Assembly: GCF_017908035.1 (NCBI RefSeq) | Contig: NZ_JAEQMU010000008.1 | Span: forward strand, 1-32,310 | DNA length: 32,310 bases | Direction of reading: 5' to 3' | From: Sphingobacterium tabacisoli | GTDB lineage: Bacteria; Bacteroidota; Bacteroidia; Sphingobacteriales; Sphingobacteriaceae | Shown here: positions 17,902 to 26,467 of the stretch, in pieces | Numbering within the stretch: the stretch's first letter is position 1 | How the letters are laid out: each line of letters opens with the position of its first letter | Notes under the pieces: generated by a model | Databases searched by the model: none | Told to the model about the DNA's origin: nothing | What the model saw: only the letters and a program-made list of their open reading frames with translations | Made by a program: the position numbers and the translations under genes

Positions 17902-17937
17902 CAAAAAGAAAAGACCTTGCATTTTCATGCAAGGTCT
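17902..17937 (-). terminator. Intrinsic terminator after susD2
   Basis: On the minus strand AGACCTTGCAT and ATGCAAGGTCT pair perfectly (11 bp) around GAAA and are followed by TTTCTTTTT. It lies 27 bases after the susD2 stop and closes the namZ2-susC2-susD2 unit. Confidence 0.92.
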
Positions 17938-17964
17938 CATTCATTCAAAACGTATCTTTTCAGA

Positions 17965-19719
17965 TTACCATCCTGAGTTTTGTGTTAATTCCGACCCGTG
18001 ATTTTTATATAATGTAATCTGGTCTAAAGGAATAGGATCTAAATAATACTTACTCGATACAGTTCTCTTGGTTTTGTTCGAAGGAATAATATATCCTTCA
18101 TTTGTACCATCGATAGTAATACCGTTTAGTTTTTCCGGCGCATAATCTGCTTTCACAATATACGCTCCCCTGTTTATTGTAGGATTCTTTTCTGTATCTG
18201 CATAATCCAATTTCGCCCAACGACGAAGATCATCTAGCCGCAATCCTTCAAACATCAACTCCGTACGGCGTTCTCTTCTGACCTCCCAAAGTAGCGCAGA
18301 GACCGTCGCATCACGAGCTGGGTCGTCATATACCTGACCATTTACAGCAGGCTGATTTCCCAGTACCTGCAGTTTTGCTACAGCTACACCTTTTCTCGCC
18401 CGTAGTAAATTTATAGATTTATCTACAGCCGCCTGATCCAGCATGCCCAATTCAGCTGCTGCTTCGGCGTAATTTAATAACACCTCGCCGTAACGAATTA
18501 TTGGCGCATCTGTAATATTTAACTGACCCGTTCCCACTTTTTGATCCTTAAGACTTTCGTTCAGAAACTTACGAGTTGCATATCCAGAAACAGCATAGTT
18601 TGGAAGCGCGTTCATCATTCTTAATTGAGGAACAGCAGTCTGCCCCATACGTCCATCACGGTCAGCAAACAGATCAGCAATGTTTTTGTCTCCTTTGTAA
18701 AGAGGCGACAATCCAATCGGAAGACCGTCTGCCATCAAGTAGCTATCCATAGCATTTTTGGATATACCCGCCTGCGGCTCCAAATTGTTAAAGGACATTA
18801 AACTATGTTGCAACACACCATCAACATATTCTTTAAACATGATGATTTCCGTGTTACCTTTCAAAGATTCTGAAGTAAACAAGCCTCTATAATCAGAAGC
18901 AAGAGAGAACGCTCCGCTTTTCATCACTTCTTCGGCAGCCCATTTTGCGGCCTCCAGATATTCTTTAGCCTTCGTTTCATCTATCTTATGATACCTCAAC
19001 CAAGTGCCTTCGAAAAGAAATATGCGAGACATATAAGCCAGTACGACATATTTATTAACAGCCTGTTGGCTAGGTCCGTCCGTAGGACGTACATACTGCG
19101 CTGCAAATTTAAAATCTTCCAGCACCCTGTCCATTACATACACACGTGAATCGCGTTTCCTATAAAGATCAGGATCTGTCTCCGAAAGTACACGGTCAAT
19201 GTACGGGACATCTCCAAATTTATTCACGAAACTAGCATACTCCAAGCCTCGGAAAAACCGACCTACGCCCAACCAATGATTCTGTACATCTTCTGCCAAT
19301 TTCGCAACAGGCACACTCGCTATAAAGTGATTGGCCTTGCGTATACGAGAATAATAGGAACTCGCAGTAGCAGGAGTCTGGTTAGTAGGTAACGCTGGAG
19401 ACCAACCTCCACCAGAAGTAGGTATATTCTGCGTAAATTCTGTGACGATATTTTCAATAGGGGACGCTGGCGTATGATCATCATTGATAAACTGCCCCGC
19501 AAAATAGGTCCCCCAACTGAACCCCTTACCATAACCTTTAAAATAGTAGTTATAGAAGCCGTAAGTATAGGTACGGATATTGTTTTCTGAAGACCAGAAT
19601 GCCGGATCGGTCAATTGGTCGATAGGATCTTTTTCTAAGAACCCATCTCCTAGAAAATCTTTTGAACAGGACGAAAAAGACAACGCACCTGCTAAAGCTA
19701 TATATTTAAATATTTTCAT
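17965..19719 (-). CDS. SusD/RagB-family glycan-binding lipoprotein (module 2)
   Basis: A 584-residue outer-membrane lipoprotein: lipobox FSSC with Cys18, then SKDFLGDGFLEKDP, a typical mature SusD start with acidic residues. Family hallmarks include HWLGVGRFFRGLEYASF, KFGDVPYIDR and LLWEVRRERRTELMFEGLRLDDLRRW. The gene begins 2 bases after the susC2 stop, so the pair is translationally tight. It is a distant paralogue of the SusD at 10975-12771, sharing these hallmark segments but diverging elsewhere. It is the last gene of its unit and is followed by a strong terminator. Confidence 0.94.
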   Translation of the reverse strand: MKIFKYIALAGALSFSSCSKDFLGDGFLEKDPIDQLTDPAFWSSENNIRTYTYGFYNYYFKGYGKGFSWGTYFAGQFINDDHTPASPIENIVTEFTQNIPTSGGGWSPALPTNQTPATASSYYSRIRKANHFIASVPVAKLAEDVQNHWLGVGRFFRGLEYASFVNKFGDVPYIDRVLSETDPDLYRKRDSRVYVMDRVLEDFKFAAQYVRPTDGPSQQAVNKYVVLAYMSRIFLFEGTWLRYHKIDETKAKEYLEAAKWAAEEVMKSGAFSLASDYRGLFTSESLKGNTEIIMFKEYVDGVLQHSLMSFNNLEPQAGISKNAMDSYLMADGLPIGLSPLYKGDKNIADLFADRDGRMGQTAVPQLRMMNALPNYAVSGYATRKFLNESLKDQKVGTGQLNITDAPIIRYGEVLLNYAEAAAELGMLDQAAVDKSINLLRARKGVAVAKLQVLGNQPAVNGQVYDDPARDATVSALLWEVRRERRTELMFEGLRLDDLRRWAKLDYADTEKNPTINRGAYIVKADYAPEKLNGITIDGTNEGYIIPSNKTKRTVSSKYYLDPIPLDQITLYKNHGSELTQNSGW

Positions 19720-19721
19720 GT

Positions 19722-22700
19722 CTAAAATGTTAATTGAAGTCCTAGTGAAAATGTTCTGCGGTAAGGGTATGATCTACCAAAAGTGTTAAGATCACTCTTA
19801 GCCTGCTCTGTATAATCTGTTTCCGGATCGATAGGAACCTTCAAATTATCAAATTCCAATAAGTTTTCACCTGAGAAGAACACTCTGAATTTAGAGATTT
19901 TCGCTTTTTCCAATACCGAGCTTGGCAACGAATAACCAAACGTCAAGTTTTTCAATCTCAAATAAGACATATCCAACAGGTATCTTGTCTGCGGCATATG
20001 ATTCATCGTGGTATTACTCTGATTTTGATTCGTCGGCCTGTAATAGAAAGCATTCGTATTTTCCGGTGTCCAGTAATCCATCTGATGCGAGTACCAAGCT
20101 TCAGCAGGTCTCCATCCCGGTACAGTCAAATCCCCCCCAACCCAAGCATCTCTACGCGCAACACCTTGCAAGAAAAATCCAAAGTCAAATCCCTTATACT
20201 CAAAATCTGCACGGAATCCATATTGGTACCTTGGATTAGAATTACCAATAACCCGACGGTCTCCTGCATCCAAAACAGTACCTTCGCCAACCCCAATCAC
20301 GCCATCGCCATTCAAGTCCTTATACTTCACATCACCAGGACCGAATTTAAATGTAGTTGTTTCATAATAAGATTGCGAAGGGATACCTTGTTTCAAGGTA
20401 TAAGAACCGTCCGCATTTTGGTTAAAGTCATCAACCTGGAAAAGGCGATCTGTTTCATATCCCCAGATCTCACCAATCATCTTCCCTTTATAATCATTAG
20501 ATGTTCCGTCCGCTTTAACGAGTCCGATTCCATCAAATTTACTGATCTTCTCCTTGTAATCTGACAATTGACCAGACAAACGCATGTTAAGACCATTATT
20601 GAAACTATGGTTATAAGCCAACTCCAATTCCCAGCCATTCGTCTGCATCTCTCCATGGTTACGCAATGGCGAAGGAGCGCCAAAGTTAGCAGACAGGACC
20701 TCACCACCTGTGATCAGGTCAGAAACAGATCTTCTGTAACGATTGAACGTCACATTGAATTTATTGTTAAAAAATGCAGCATCTACACCGATTTCCTTTG
20801 TCGTAACAGTTTCCCAGGTTAGGTTTTGAGACACTATCGAAGGTGTTCCCATTGTATTCTGATTGATTCCACCTACAACCCAGTCAGAGTTTGCTTGCGC
20901 CAGAGTAGACAGATACAAACCGCTCGGCACCGTTTGATTTCCTACACTACCCCAAGAACCACGTATCTTTAAGAAATCCAGATAAGGTTTCGACCAATCC
21001 ATAAAGTCTTCCTGTGAGATTACATAACCCGCAGACATCGCTGGGAAAAAGCCCCATACATTGTCTCTGTTGAAACGTGAAGAACCATCATATCTAGCCA
21101 GCATCTCGACAATATACTTGTTCTTATAATCGTAGTTAACACGGCCAAAGAAACCTAAAGTAGACCAATGCGAAGCTCCAGAACCCGTTGTCATATCACC
21201 ATTCGCTAGCCCTAGCTCTGGGTAATTCGGATCTAAAAGCCCCAATCGTTGACCCCAGACTTCATCCTTCTGGAACAATTCAGCATTAGCTCCAGCCATT
21301 ACTTTAAAGTTGTGATCCTGGATACTTTTGTCATAAGTTGCATAAATATTCGCAACATGTCTATCCGTCATCTTGCGATCTTTCCTAGCACGGTTGTGAG
21401 CTGCTCCTGTATAAGTAACATAGTCAAAGTTGGTTTTATTCCAAAAATCCCAACCTGTCACCGAACCTCCATTGATATTATCCTTATTTATAAACTGTGA
21501 ATACGTATAGTCTGCATCCAACGTTAATCCTGGCATAATCTTCGCCTGCCCTCCAAAGGTAAAGCGCGCCATATTAGAATTCTTCGAATTCATGTTTGCC
21601 TGCTGTACATCAGTAATAGCATTACGCATAGGCAATCCATCTATCGTACCATAAGGGAAGTTACGCTGCCAGCGGTATAGGTAAAATATAGGTTCGAAGA
21701 CATCCCCGTTATAAGAATAAGGCTTACTTACATCCGACGCCGTATACAACACCTTGGCATAACCTGTCAACCAATCGGTAATATCCGCATTGATCCCAAG
21801 ATTAAAGTTATAACGGTTGAATTTATCTGTATTATCCTTCAAAACCCCTGTCTGACTGATCAAGCCAAATCCAGCATTAAAGTTAATCTTTTCTGATCCT
21901 CCAGAAATACTCAAGTTATGGTTCTGTTGTGGCGTATATTTCTTCATGAACATATCCTCAGCATCCCACGAACGGTGAAAATAAAGGAATCCATCTTTCA
22001 CCTCATAGTCACGCCCTTTAACCATTTCTAAGCCTAAATCTTGTCCACCATACAATCTTTCCCATTCTTCCATCTTCTCGATAGCATACTCATCATAACG
22101 TGTGCCCAAGTTATTATACCCTGTCAGCGAAGGATTCGTCCTTTGCATAGCCAAAAGGCCTGCTCTAGCTCCTTCTGCCGCACCGGCAATTTGTGGTGTA
22201 GCACTCAATGACTGAAGCGCAAAGTTATTAGAGTAATTTATCGCAGTCTTTGTATTACGCTTACCGGACTTTGTCTTGATCAGGACTACCCCCCAGGCTG
22301 CTCTTGCTCCATAGATTGCGGCCGAAGCATCTTTGATCACAGACATACTCTCAATATCCGTCGGGTTTATCATCGAAAGACTAGGCACTTCTACTCCATC
22401 CACCAAAATCAAAGGAGATGCACCACCATCTGTTTTCAACGACCCACTTACACCACGTAGACGGATCTTAGGATCTCCGCCCAAATCTCCACTGGCTGTC
22501 GACACTGACAGTCCTGATACCGCACCCTGCAACGCCCGTCCAACATCAGTCACCGGACGTGTTTCAAAAGTCTTCTTCGTATCGACCGTAGACACTGCTC
22601 CGGTCACATTCGTTCTCTTTTGAGTACCGTAACCGACAACAACAACTTCTTCCAACGCATTGTCTTCCGACACCAATACAACATTAATTGTATTCTCACC

Positions 22701-23021
22701 TACCTTTACATCTTGCGAAATATAACCGATACTGGAAAAACGCAATGTAGCACCTAATGTAGCTGAAATCTTAAAACTACCGTTAGCGTCGGTCGTTGTA
22801 GCTCCAGGAACTCCCACCACCGACACCGTAACACCTGCTACAGGTCCATTTTCGTCCGATACAGTACCCGTTACTGTATTCTGGACCAACCTATTTGATG
22901 AATAGGCCGTTGCCGCAGCAAGATTGGATGGACTCGAGACTTTCGAAACCTTCGCTTCTGCCGTCGTCACTGCCAATCCCAATGCGAGAGAGAATAATAA
23001 TGTACTTCTCATATTTAGCAT
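19722..23021 (-). CDS. SusC/RagA-family TonB-dependent transporter (module 2)
   Basis: About 1099 residues with the same order as module 1: signal peptide (MLNMRSTLLFS..., cut near AEAK), linker, carboxypeptidase-regulatory-like domain, SusC signature EVVVVGYGTQ, plug with IYGARAAWGVVLIKTKSG, and barrel ending LGLQLTF. The frame is open 10 codons further to 23051, but the equivalent upstream ATG before susC1 runs into a stop, so I place the start at the Met shared by both copies. The N-terminal part closely matches susC1 while the barrel differs strongly. It probably forms a SusCD2 complex with the lipoprotein encoded 2 bases later and imports a cell-wall glycan. Confidence 0.94.
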   Translation of the reverse strand: MLNMRSTLLFSLALGLAVTTAEAKVSKVSSPSNLAAATAYSSNRLVQNTVTGTVSDENGPVAGVTVSVVGVPGATTTDANGSFKISATLGATLRFSSIGYISQDVKVGENTINVVLVSEDNALEEVVVVGYGTQKRTNVTGAVSTVDTKKTFETRPVTDVGRALQGAVSGLSVSTASGDLGGDPKIRLRGVSGSLKTDGGASPLILVDGVEVPSLSMINPTDIESMSVIKDASAAIYGARAAWGVVLIKTKSGKRNTKTAINYSNNFALQSLSATPQIAGAAEGARAGLLAMQRTNPSLTGYNNLGTRYDEYAIEKMEEWERLYGGQDLGLEMVKGRDYEVKDGFLYFHRSWDAEDMFMKKYTPQQNHNLSISGGSEKINFNAGFGLISQTGVLKDNTDKFNRYNFNLGINADITDWLTGYAKVLYTASDVSKPYSYNGDVFEPIFYLYRWQRNFPYGTIDGLPMRNAITDVQQANMNSKNSNMARFTFGGQAKIMPGLTLDADYTYSQFINKDNINGGSVTGWDFWNKTNFDYVTYTGAAHNRARKDRKMTDRHVANIYATYDKSIQDHNFKVMAGANAELFQKDEVWGQRLGLLDPNYPELGLANGDMTTGSGASHWSTLGFFGRVNYDYKNKYIVEMLARYDGSSRFNRDNVWGFFPAMSAGYVISQEDFMDWSKPYLDFLKIRGSWGSVGNQTVPSGLYLSTLAQANSDWVVGGINQNTMGTPSIVSQNLTWETVTTKEIGVDAAFFNNKFNVTFNRYRRSVSDLITGGEVLSANFGAPSPLRNHGEMQTNGWELELAYNHSFNNGLNMRLSGQLSDYKEKISKFDGIGLVKADGTSNDYKGKMIGEIWGYETDRLFQVDDFNQNADGSYTLKQGIPSQSYYETTTFKFGPGDVKYKDLNGDGVIGVGEGTVLDAGDRRVIGNSNPRYQYGFRADFEYKGFDFGFFLQGVARRDAWVGGDLTVPGWRPAEAWYSHQMDYWTPENTNAFYYRPTNQNQSNTTMNHMPQTRYLLDMSYLRLKNLTFGYSLPSSVLEKAKISKFRVFFSGENLLEFDNLKVPIDPETDYTEQAKSDLNTFGRSYPYRRTFSLGLQLTF

Positions 23022-23061
23022 ATTTAATAAACTTGTTTTACTTGTAATCATAATCTAGAAA

Positions 23062-23082
23062 GGCCTACTTAAAAAGTAGACC
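23062..23082 (-). promoter_or_regulatory. Hairpin between namZ2 and susC2
   Basis: As minus-strand RNA, GGUCUACUU and AAGUAGGCC form nine pairs (one U-G) around UUU. It lies 13 bases after the namZ2 stop, exactly as the hairpin after namZ1 does. Differences between the two stems swap A-U, G-U and G-C pairs without breaking the fold. Confidence 0.5.
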
Positions 23083-23095
23083 TAATCCCGTAACC

Positions 23096-24328
23096 TTATT
23101 CAAAATCTGTATATAATAGATACTTCTTACGCATCTCCTTATATTCGGTCAATTCCTGTTGCCAGGACGCTTTAATTTCATCTTCGGTTTTACCCGCAAT
23201 AATTTGTTTTCTCAGCTCGTCTGTGCCCGCCAACTTATCGAAGAACTCAGGTCTCGCAAAGAATTTTGTTTTGTCCGGCATCTTATTATAGAAATCCAAA
23301 ACGTACTTCAGCGTGAATTTTTGCTGATCAGCATCCAATCCTCTTAGATCTTGTCCATACATCGTCTGCCCTTTCCCTTCAACATGCTTTACCATCCCTG
23401 CTTTTTCACCTGGAGTGTATTTAAAATCACCATACACAGGATTATCATAACCCACAACCTGGAACGGCCAGTCTGTACCACGTCCTACAGATATATCTGT
23501 TCCTTCAAAAAGACACAGCGCTCCATATAGACGAACCGATAAGTGATTTGGCAACGACGGAGAGGGCACAACCGGCAATTCATACATTGTAGCATGATCC
23601 CAATTTTGCACAGGTATCACCGTCACTTTACACTGACGACCATTTTCCAGCCATTTTTCACCGTTGATCATATGTGCCAGTTCACCAACAGTAAGACCGT
23701 GTATCATGGCAATTTTATGCAATGATACGTTTGATTTAAACTTGTCATCTTTACGCACAGGACCATCTATTTGGTCTCCGCATGGATTAGGACGATCCAA
23801 TACGATGAGCTCCTTATTATGCTTAGCACACAGTTCCATCACACGGTGCATAGATGCGATATAGGTATAGAAACGTGCTCCGACATCCTGTAAATCAAAA
23901 ATCATGATATCTATGGATTGTATAATAGAATCCTGCTTATCATTCTTACCGTATAATGTATACAAAGGAAGTCCTGTCTTTGCGTCCTTGTCATTGCTGA
24001 CTTTTTCGCCACGCTCGATATCCCCACGAAAACCGTGCTCTGGAGCAAAACCAAATCTCAGGTCCACCTTTTCACGGAGCAATACATCAACCAGATGTTC
24101 CTTTTTCGCTCCAACCACAGATGTTTGATTACCCATCAACCCCACTTTTTTACCTTTCAACAAAGGTAAATAAGCTGCTAACTGATCAGCTCCGGTTTTA
24201 ATTTCGTTATTGACTATAAAATCTGATTTCACGGGTGGATCAGTAAGATTGCTTGCTTGACTGTTAAATCCACAAAAGAAAAACATCGAGCCTACTAAGC
24301 TAGATGCTACTAAAGGTAAAAACTTCAT
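23096..24328 (-). CDS. namZ: Exo-beta-N-acetylmuramidase NamZ (DUF1343/GH171), soluble copy
   Basis: Second NamZ, 410 residues, with the hallmark FAPEHGFRGD at 94-103 (E97 a candidate catalytic residue), FDLQDVGARFYTY, VLDRPNPCG, PSPSLPN and SVGRGTDWPFQ all intact. Unlike the copy at 16353-17603 it has no lipobox. The N-terminus looks like an ordinary Sec signal peptide cut near NSQA (about residue 25), so the enzyme should be free in the periplasm. The C-terminal 350 residues are very close to the first copy, so divergence is concentrated in the leader. It is the first gene of the unit namZ-susC-susD, with probable promoter at 24392-24416 and a conserved upstream block at 24531-24612. Confidence 0.93.
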   Translation of the reverse strand: MKFLPLVASSLVGSMFFFCGFNSQASNLTDPPVKSDFIVNNEIKTGADQLAAYLPLLKGKKVGLMGNQTSVVGAKKEHLVDVLLREKVDLRFGFAPEHGFRGDIERGEKVSNDKDAKTGLPLYTLYGKNDKQDSIIQSIDIMIFDLQDVGARFYTYIASMHRVMELCAKHNKELIVLDRPNPCGDQIDGPVRKDDKFKSNVSLHKIAMIHGLTVGELAHMINGEKWLENGRQCKVTVIPVQNWDHATMYELPVVPSPSLPNHLSVRLYGALCLFEGTDISVGRGTDWPFQVVGYDNPVYGDFKYTPGEKAGMVKHVEGKGQTMYGQDLRGLDADQQKFTLKYVLDFYNKMPDKTKFFARPEFFDKLAGTDELRKQIIAGKTEDEIKASWQQELTEYKEMRKKYLLYTDFE

Positions 24329-24391
24329 ATATACAGCGTTATTTATTTGTATCTATCGTGCGTTATTTATCAACATTACAGTTTACTTCGC

Positions 24392-24416
24392 TAAAAATAA
24401 CACAATAAAACGCATA
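24392..24416 (-). promoter_or_regulatory. Probable promoter of the namZ2 unit
   Basis: On the minus strand ATGCGTTTTATTGTG leads into TATTTTTA (24392-24399), matching the arrangement upstream of namZ1. Downstream, TTGATAAATAACGCAC is shared with the namZ1 leader, and AATAACGC occurs a second time closer to the start codon. The exact start of transcription cannot be read from sequence. Confidence 0.45.
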
Positions 24417-24530
24417 ATACCGCATAAACAACGAAATAAAAAGCAAGCTTAAGTCACATTTACACATTAAAGACGCATAAAAACGAATTCAAAAAAATAA
24501 GAACATTCAAGAAAATAGAAGGAATTTATA

Positions 24531-24612
24531 CGTTAAATAAATGTTAAACCCAATTTATAGAGCGAAGTGAGTTTAGTTGATAGTGTAAGAAAGACACTAT
24601 TTAGTAACGTTT
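24531..24612 (-). promoter_or_regulatory. Conserved upstream block with GTTAA direct repeat and TAGTGT dyad (namZ2)
   Basis: In the 356-base gap between namZ2 and susD3, the plus strand carries CGTTAAATAAATGTTAAA (24531-24548), a perfect dyad TAGTGT-7 bases-ACACTA (24581-24599) and GTAACGTTT (24604-24612). Order and spacing parallel the block upstream of namZ1. A repeated GCATAA-type word between block and promoter (24412, 24422, 24474) may also be meaningful. No gene was seen in this gap. Confidence 0.5.
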
Positions 24613-24626
24613 TTAATACAGTACGT

Positions 24627-24660
24627 AAAAAAAGCCCCTCGCAGAAAACTGCAAGGGGCT
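24627..24660 (-). terminator. Intrinsic terminator after susD3
   Basis: On the minus strand AGCCCCTTGCAG and CTGCGAGGGGCT (one T-G wobble) pair around TTTT and are followed by a run of T. It closes the susC3-susD3 unit. Confidence 0.93.
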
Positions 24661-24684
24661 TAAAACGCATTATAAAAAATAATG

Positions 24685-26460
24685 TTATTCTACAATATCC
24701 CACCAAACAGGAAATGACCAAATATCGTCACTCAATGCATTTGGATGCGATGCTTTCACATTATTTGAATTATAATTGATTTCGTGAGAAACTTGCATAA
24801 CTCGTCTAAACTGTTTGCCCATCGGAATCTTCACTTGAGCAGCAGCAGTAACCTTATACTCATGAGGCACGTCCCAGCCTAAGTAAGAATTCGCACTATA
24901 ATCATGTCTGCGCATATCATTCCAATTTTGCTGAGAGTATGACATAGCGATATATTTTTGCGTCATGATTTTTGCCATGTTAATATTGGATTCTGTCCCG
25001 ATACCATTATTGACAAAAGCATCAATCTTAGCCTGATCCATCGGGGATTTACTTGGATTAATATTACCATAAGTTTTCAGCTTGGTATTCATCATATCGA
25101 TATTAGCCAAAACTCCTTGTTTATAAGCGTCGAACGCTTGCTTTTGCTGTCCTTTACGCATATATATTTCAGCTTTAATAAAACACATCTCCGCGTAAGT
25201 CATCACAAATGTTTGCGCGTCAGGCCTAGAATAGAATGTACCACTACCACCTACAGTCCCATCTTTCCACTTATAGATATCAGAGTTATCACTATTATAT
25301 CCGATCGAACTACTCTTCATTGACACATACACGGTATCCCCCCAACGGGCAGGGTTTGCATTATTAATATACCAGGTGCCCGGCTTGATCACCCGGCCAT
25401 TATTGTCAATATCCTTAGCAGTCTCATTGTAAGAACCATTTATAGGCCCAGCATTCATACGGATATCAGACTGCATATCAACCCCTTTTGAGCGCAAAAA
25501 TTTCTTTGGAAAACCAAACTCCGCCCAAGGGATCAATTTATCAGCTCTTGGATCTTCAACTCCATTTCCAGCAAAGTTTGTTAGGATATTCTCATACCAT
25601 TTAGTCACTCTAAAGTTGGTATTCATTCCAATATTATCAAACAAAATAGATGTCTTTATAGGATCATTAAATAAGGGATCTCCAGACCCTTCTTTTACAT
25701 CTTCATGATTGACAACTGTACTTTCCGCATTTGAAACCGGAGCTTTATCTAATAGCGCCAATATCTCATCAGGCTTGTAAAGTGATGACTTCTTGGATAA
25801 GTTATTCATCCAACGGGCTTTCAGACCATAGCAAAGCTTAATCCATTTGTTTACATCCCCTTTGTTCCAACTATCCCCAGCACTCAATGGCGTTGCTGTA
25901 CTTGGTTGTTGCATTTCGAAATAAGCAATTGCGGAATCTATATCGGCCAAACATCCCTCAAAGATTGTTTTACCATCATCAAATTTAGGTGTAATATTCA
26001 AGCTTAAGGCTTCCGTATAAGGCATTTCACCATACCAATCCGTCATTAACATAAATCCCATAGCGCGTATTACCTTAGCTGCTCCAAGGTAGTGATATGC
26101 CTGCTCCGCTTCTGCTCTCTTTTCCAGCTCAGCAATATTGGATGCTACGGTAACAAAAAAGAATTGATAAGGTGTCGTGACCATACCAGCCACAGGATTC
26201 CACCCTGCCGCCAAACTTTGCTGCGCAGTAGCGTTATTGATAAATGTAAGTCCTTGAGTTACTAATGCAGCTCTAGCACCAGCCGTTCCCTGAGCATACA
26301 TCAGATGATGTTGCATCCAGGGTAAACGACTATTCACTGTTGCATCCTTACTAGATGGATTACTTGGATCATTATTAATATCCAACCAACTTTTGCTACA
26401 CGCACCAAGTGTTATTGACGCTACAAAAAGTATTAAAAGTTTATTCATTTTATTCATCAC
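24685..26460 (-). CDS. SusD-like lipoprotein (SusD_2 type, pair 3)
   Basis: A 591-residue lipoprotein: lipobox LGAC (Cys21), then SKSWLDINNDPSNPS, the classic start of the 'starch-binding associating with outer membrane' SusD_2 branch. Characteristic stretches are YQFFFVTVASNIAELEKRAE and MTDWYGEMPYTEAL, and the C-terminal QKYIAMSYSQQNWNDMRR. It begins 7 bases after susC3 and partners with it. It belongs to a different branch from the two SusD proteins of the namZ modules, so a different ligand is likely. The start could be the Met at residue 5. Confidence 0.92.
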   Translation of the reverse strand: MMNKMNKLLILFVASITLGACSKSWLDINNDPSNPSSKDATVNSRLPWMQHHLMYAQGTAGARAALVTQGLTFINNATAQQSLAAGWNPVAGMVTTPYQFFFVTVASNIAELEKRAEAEQAYHYLGAAKVIRAMGFMLMTDWYGEMPYTEALSLNITPKFDDGKTIFEGCLADIDSAIAYFEMQQPSTATPLSAGDSWNKGDVNKWIKLCYGLKARWMNNLSKKSSLYKPDEILALLDKAPVSNAESTVVNHEDVKEGSGDPLFNDPIKTSILFDNIGMNTNFRVTKWYENILTNFAGNGVEDPRADKLIPWAEFGFPKKFLRSKGVDMQSDIRMNAGPINGSYNETAKDIDNNGRVIKPGTWYINNANPARWGDTVYVSMKSSSIGYNSDNSDIYKWKDGTVGGSGTFYSRPDAQTFVMTYAEMCFIKAEIYMRKGQQKQAFDAYKQGVLANIDMMNTKLKTYGNINPSKSPMDQAKIDAFVNNGIGTESNINMAKIMTQKYIAMSYSQQNWNDMRRHDYSANSYLGWDVPHEYKVTAAAQVKIPMGKQFRRVMQVSHEINYNSNNVKASHPNALSDDIWSFPVWWDIVE

Positions 26461-26467
26461 AATCAGA

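Noticed and set aside
23022..23051. Upstream start for susC2
   Set aside because: The equivalent ATG before susC1 is followed by a stop after two codons, so this start is not conserved. The signal peptide begins at the inner Met.
24533..24721. 62-residue minus-strand frame overlapping the susD3 terminator and 3' end
   Set aside because: It runs through a strong terminator and overlaps susD3 in another frame, so it is a chance frame.
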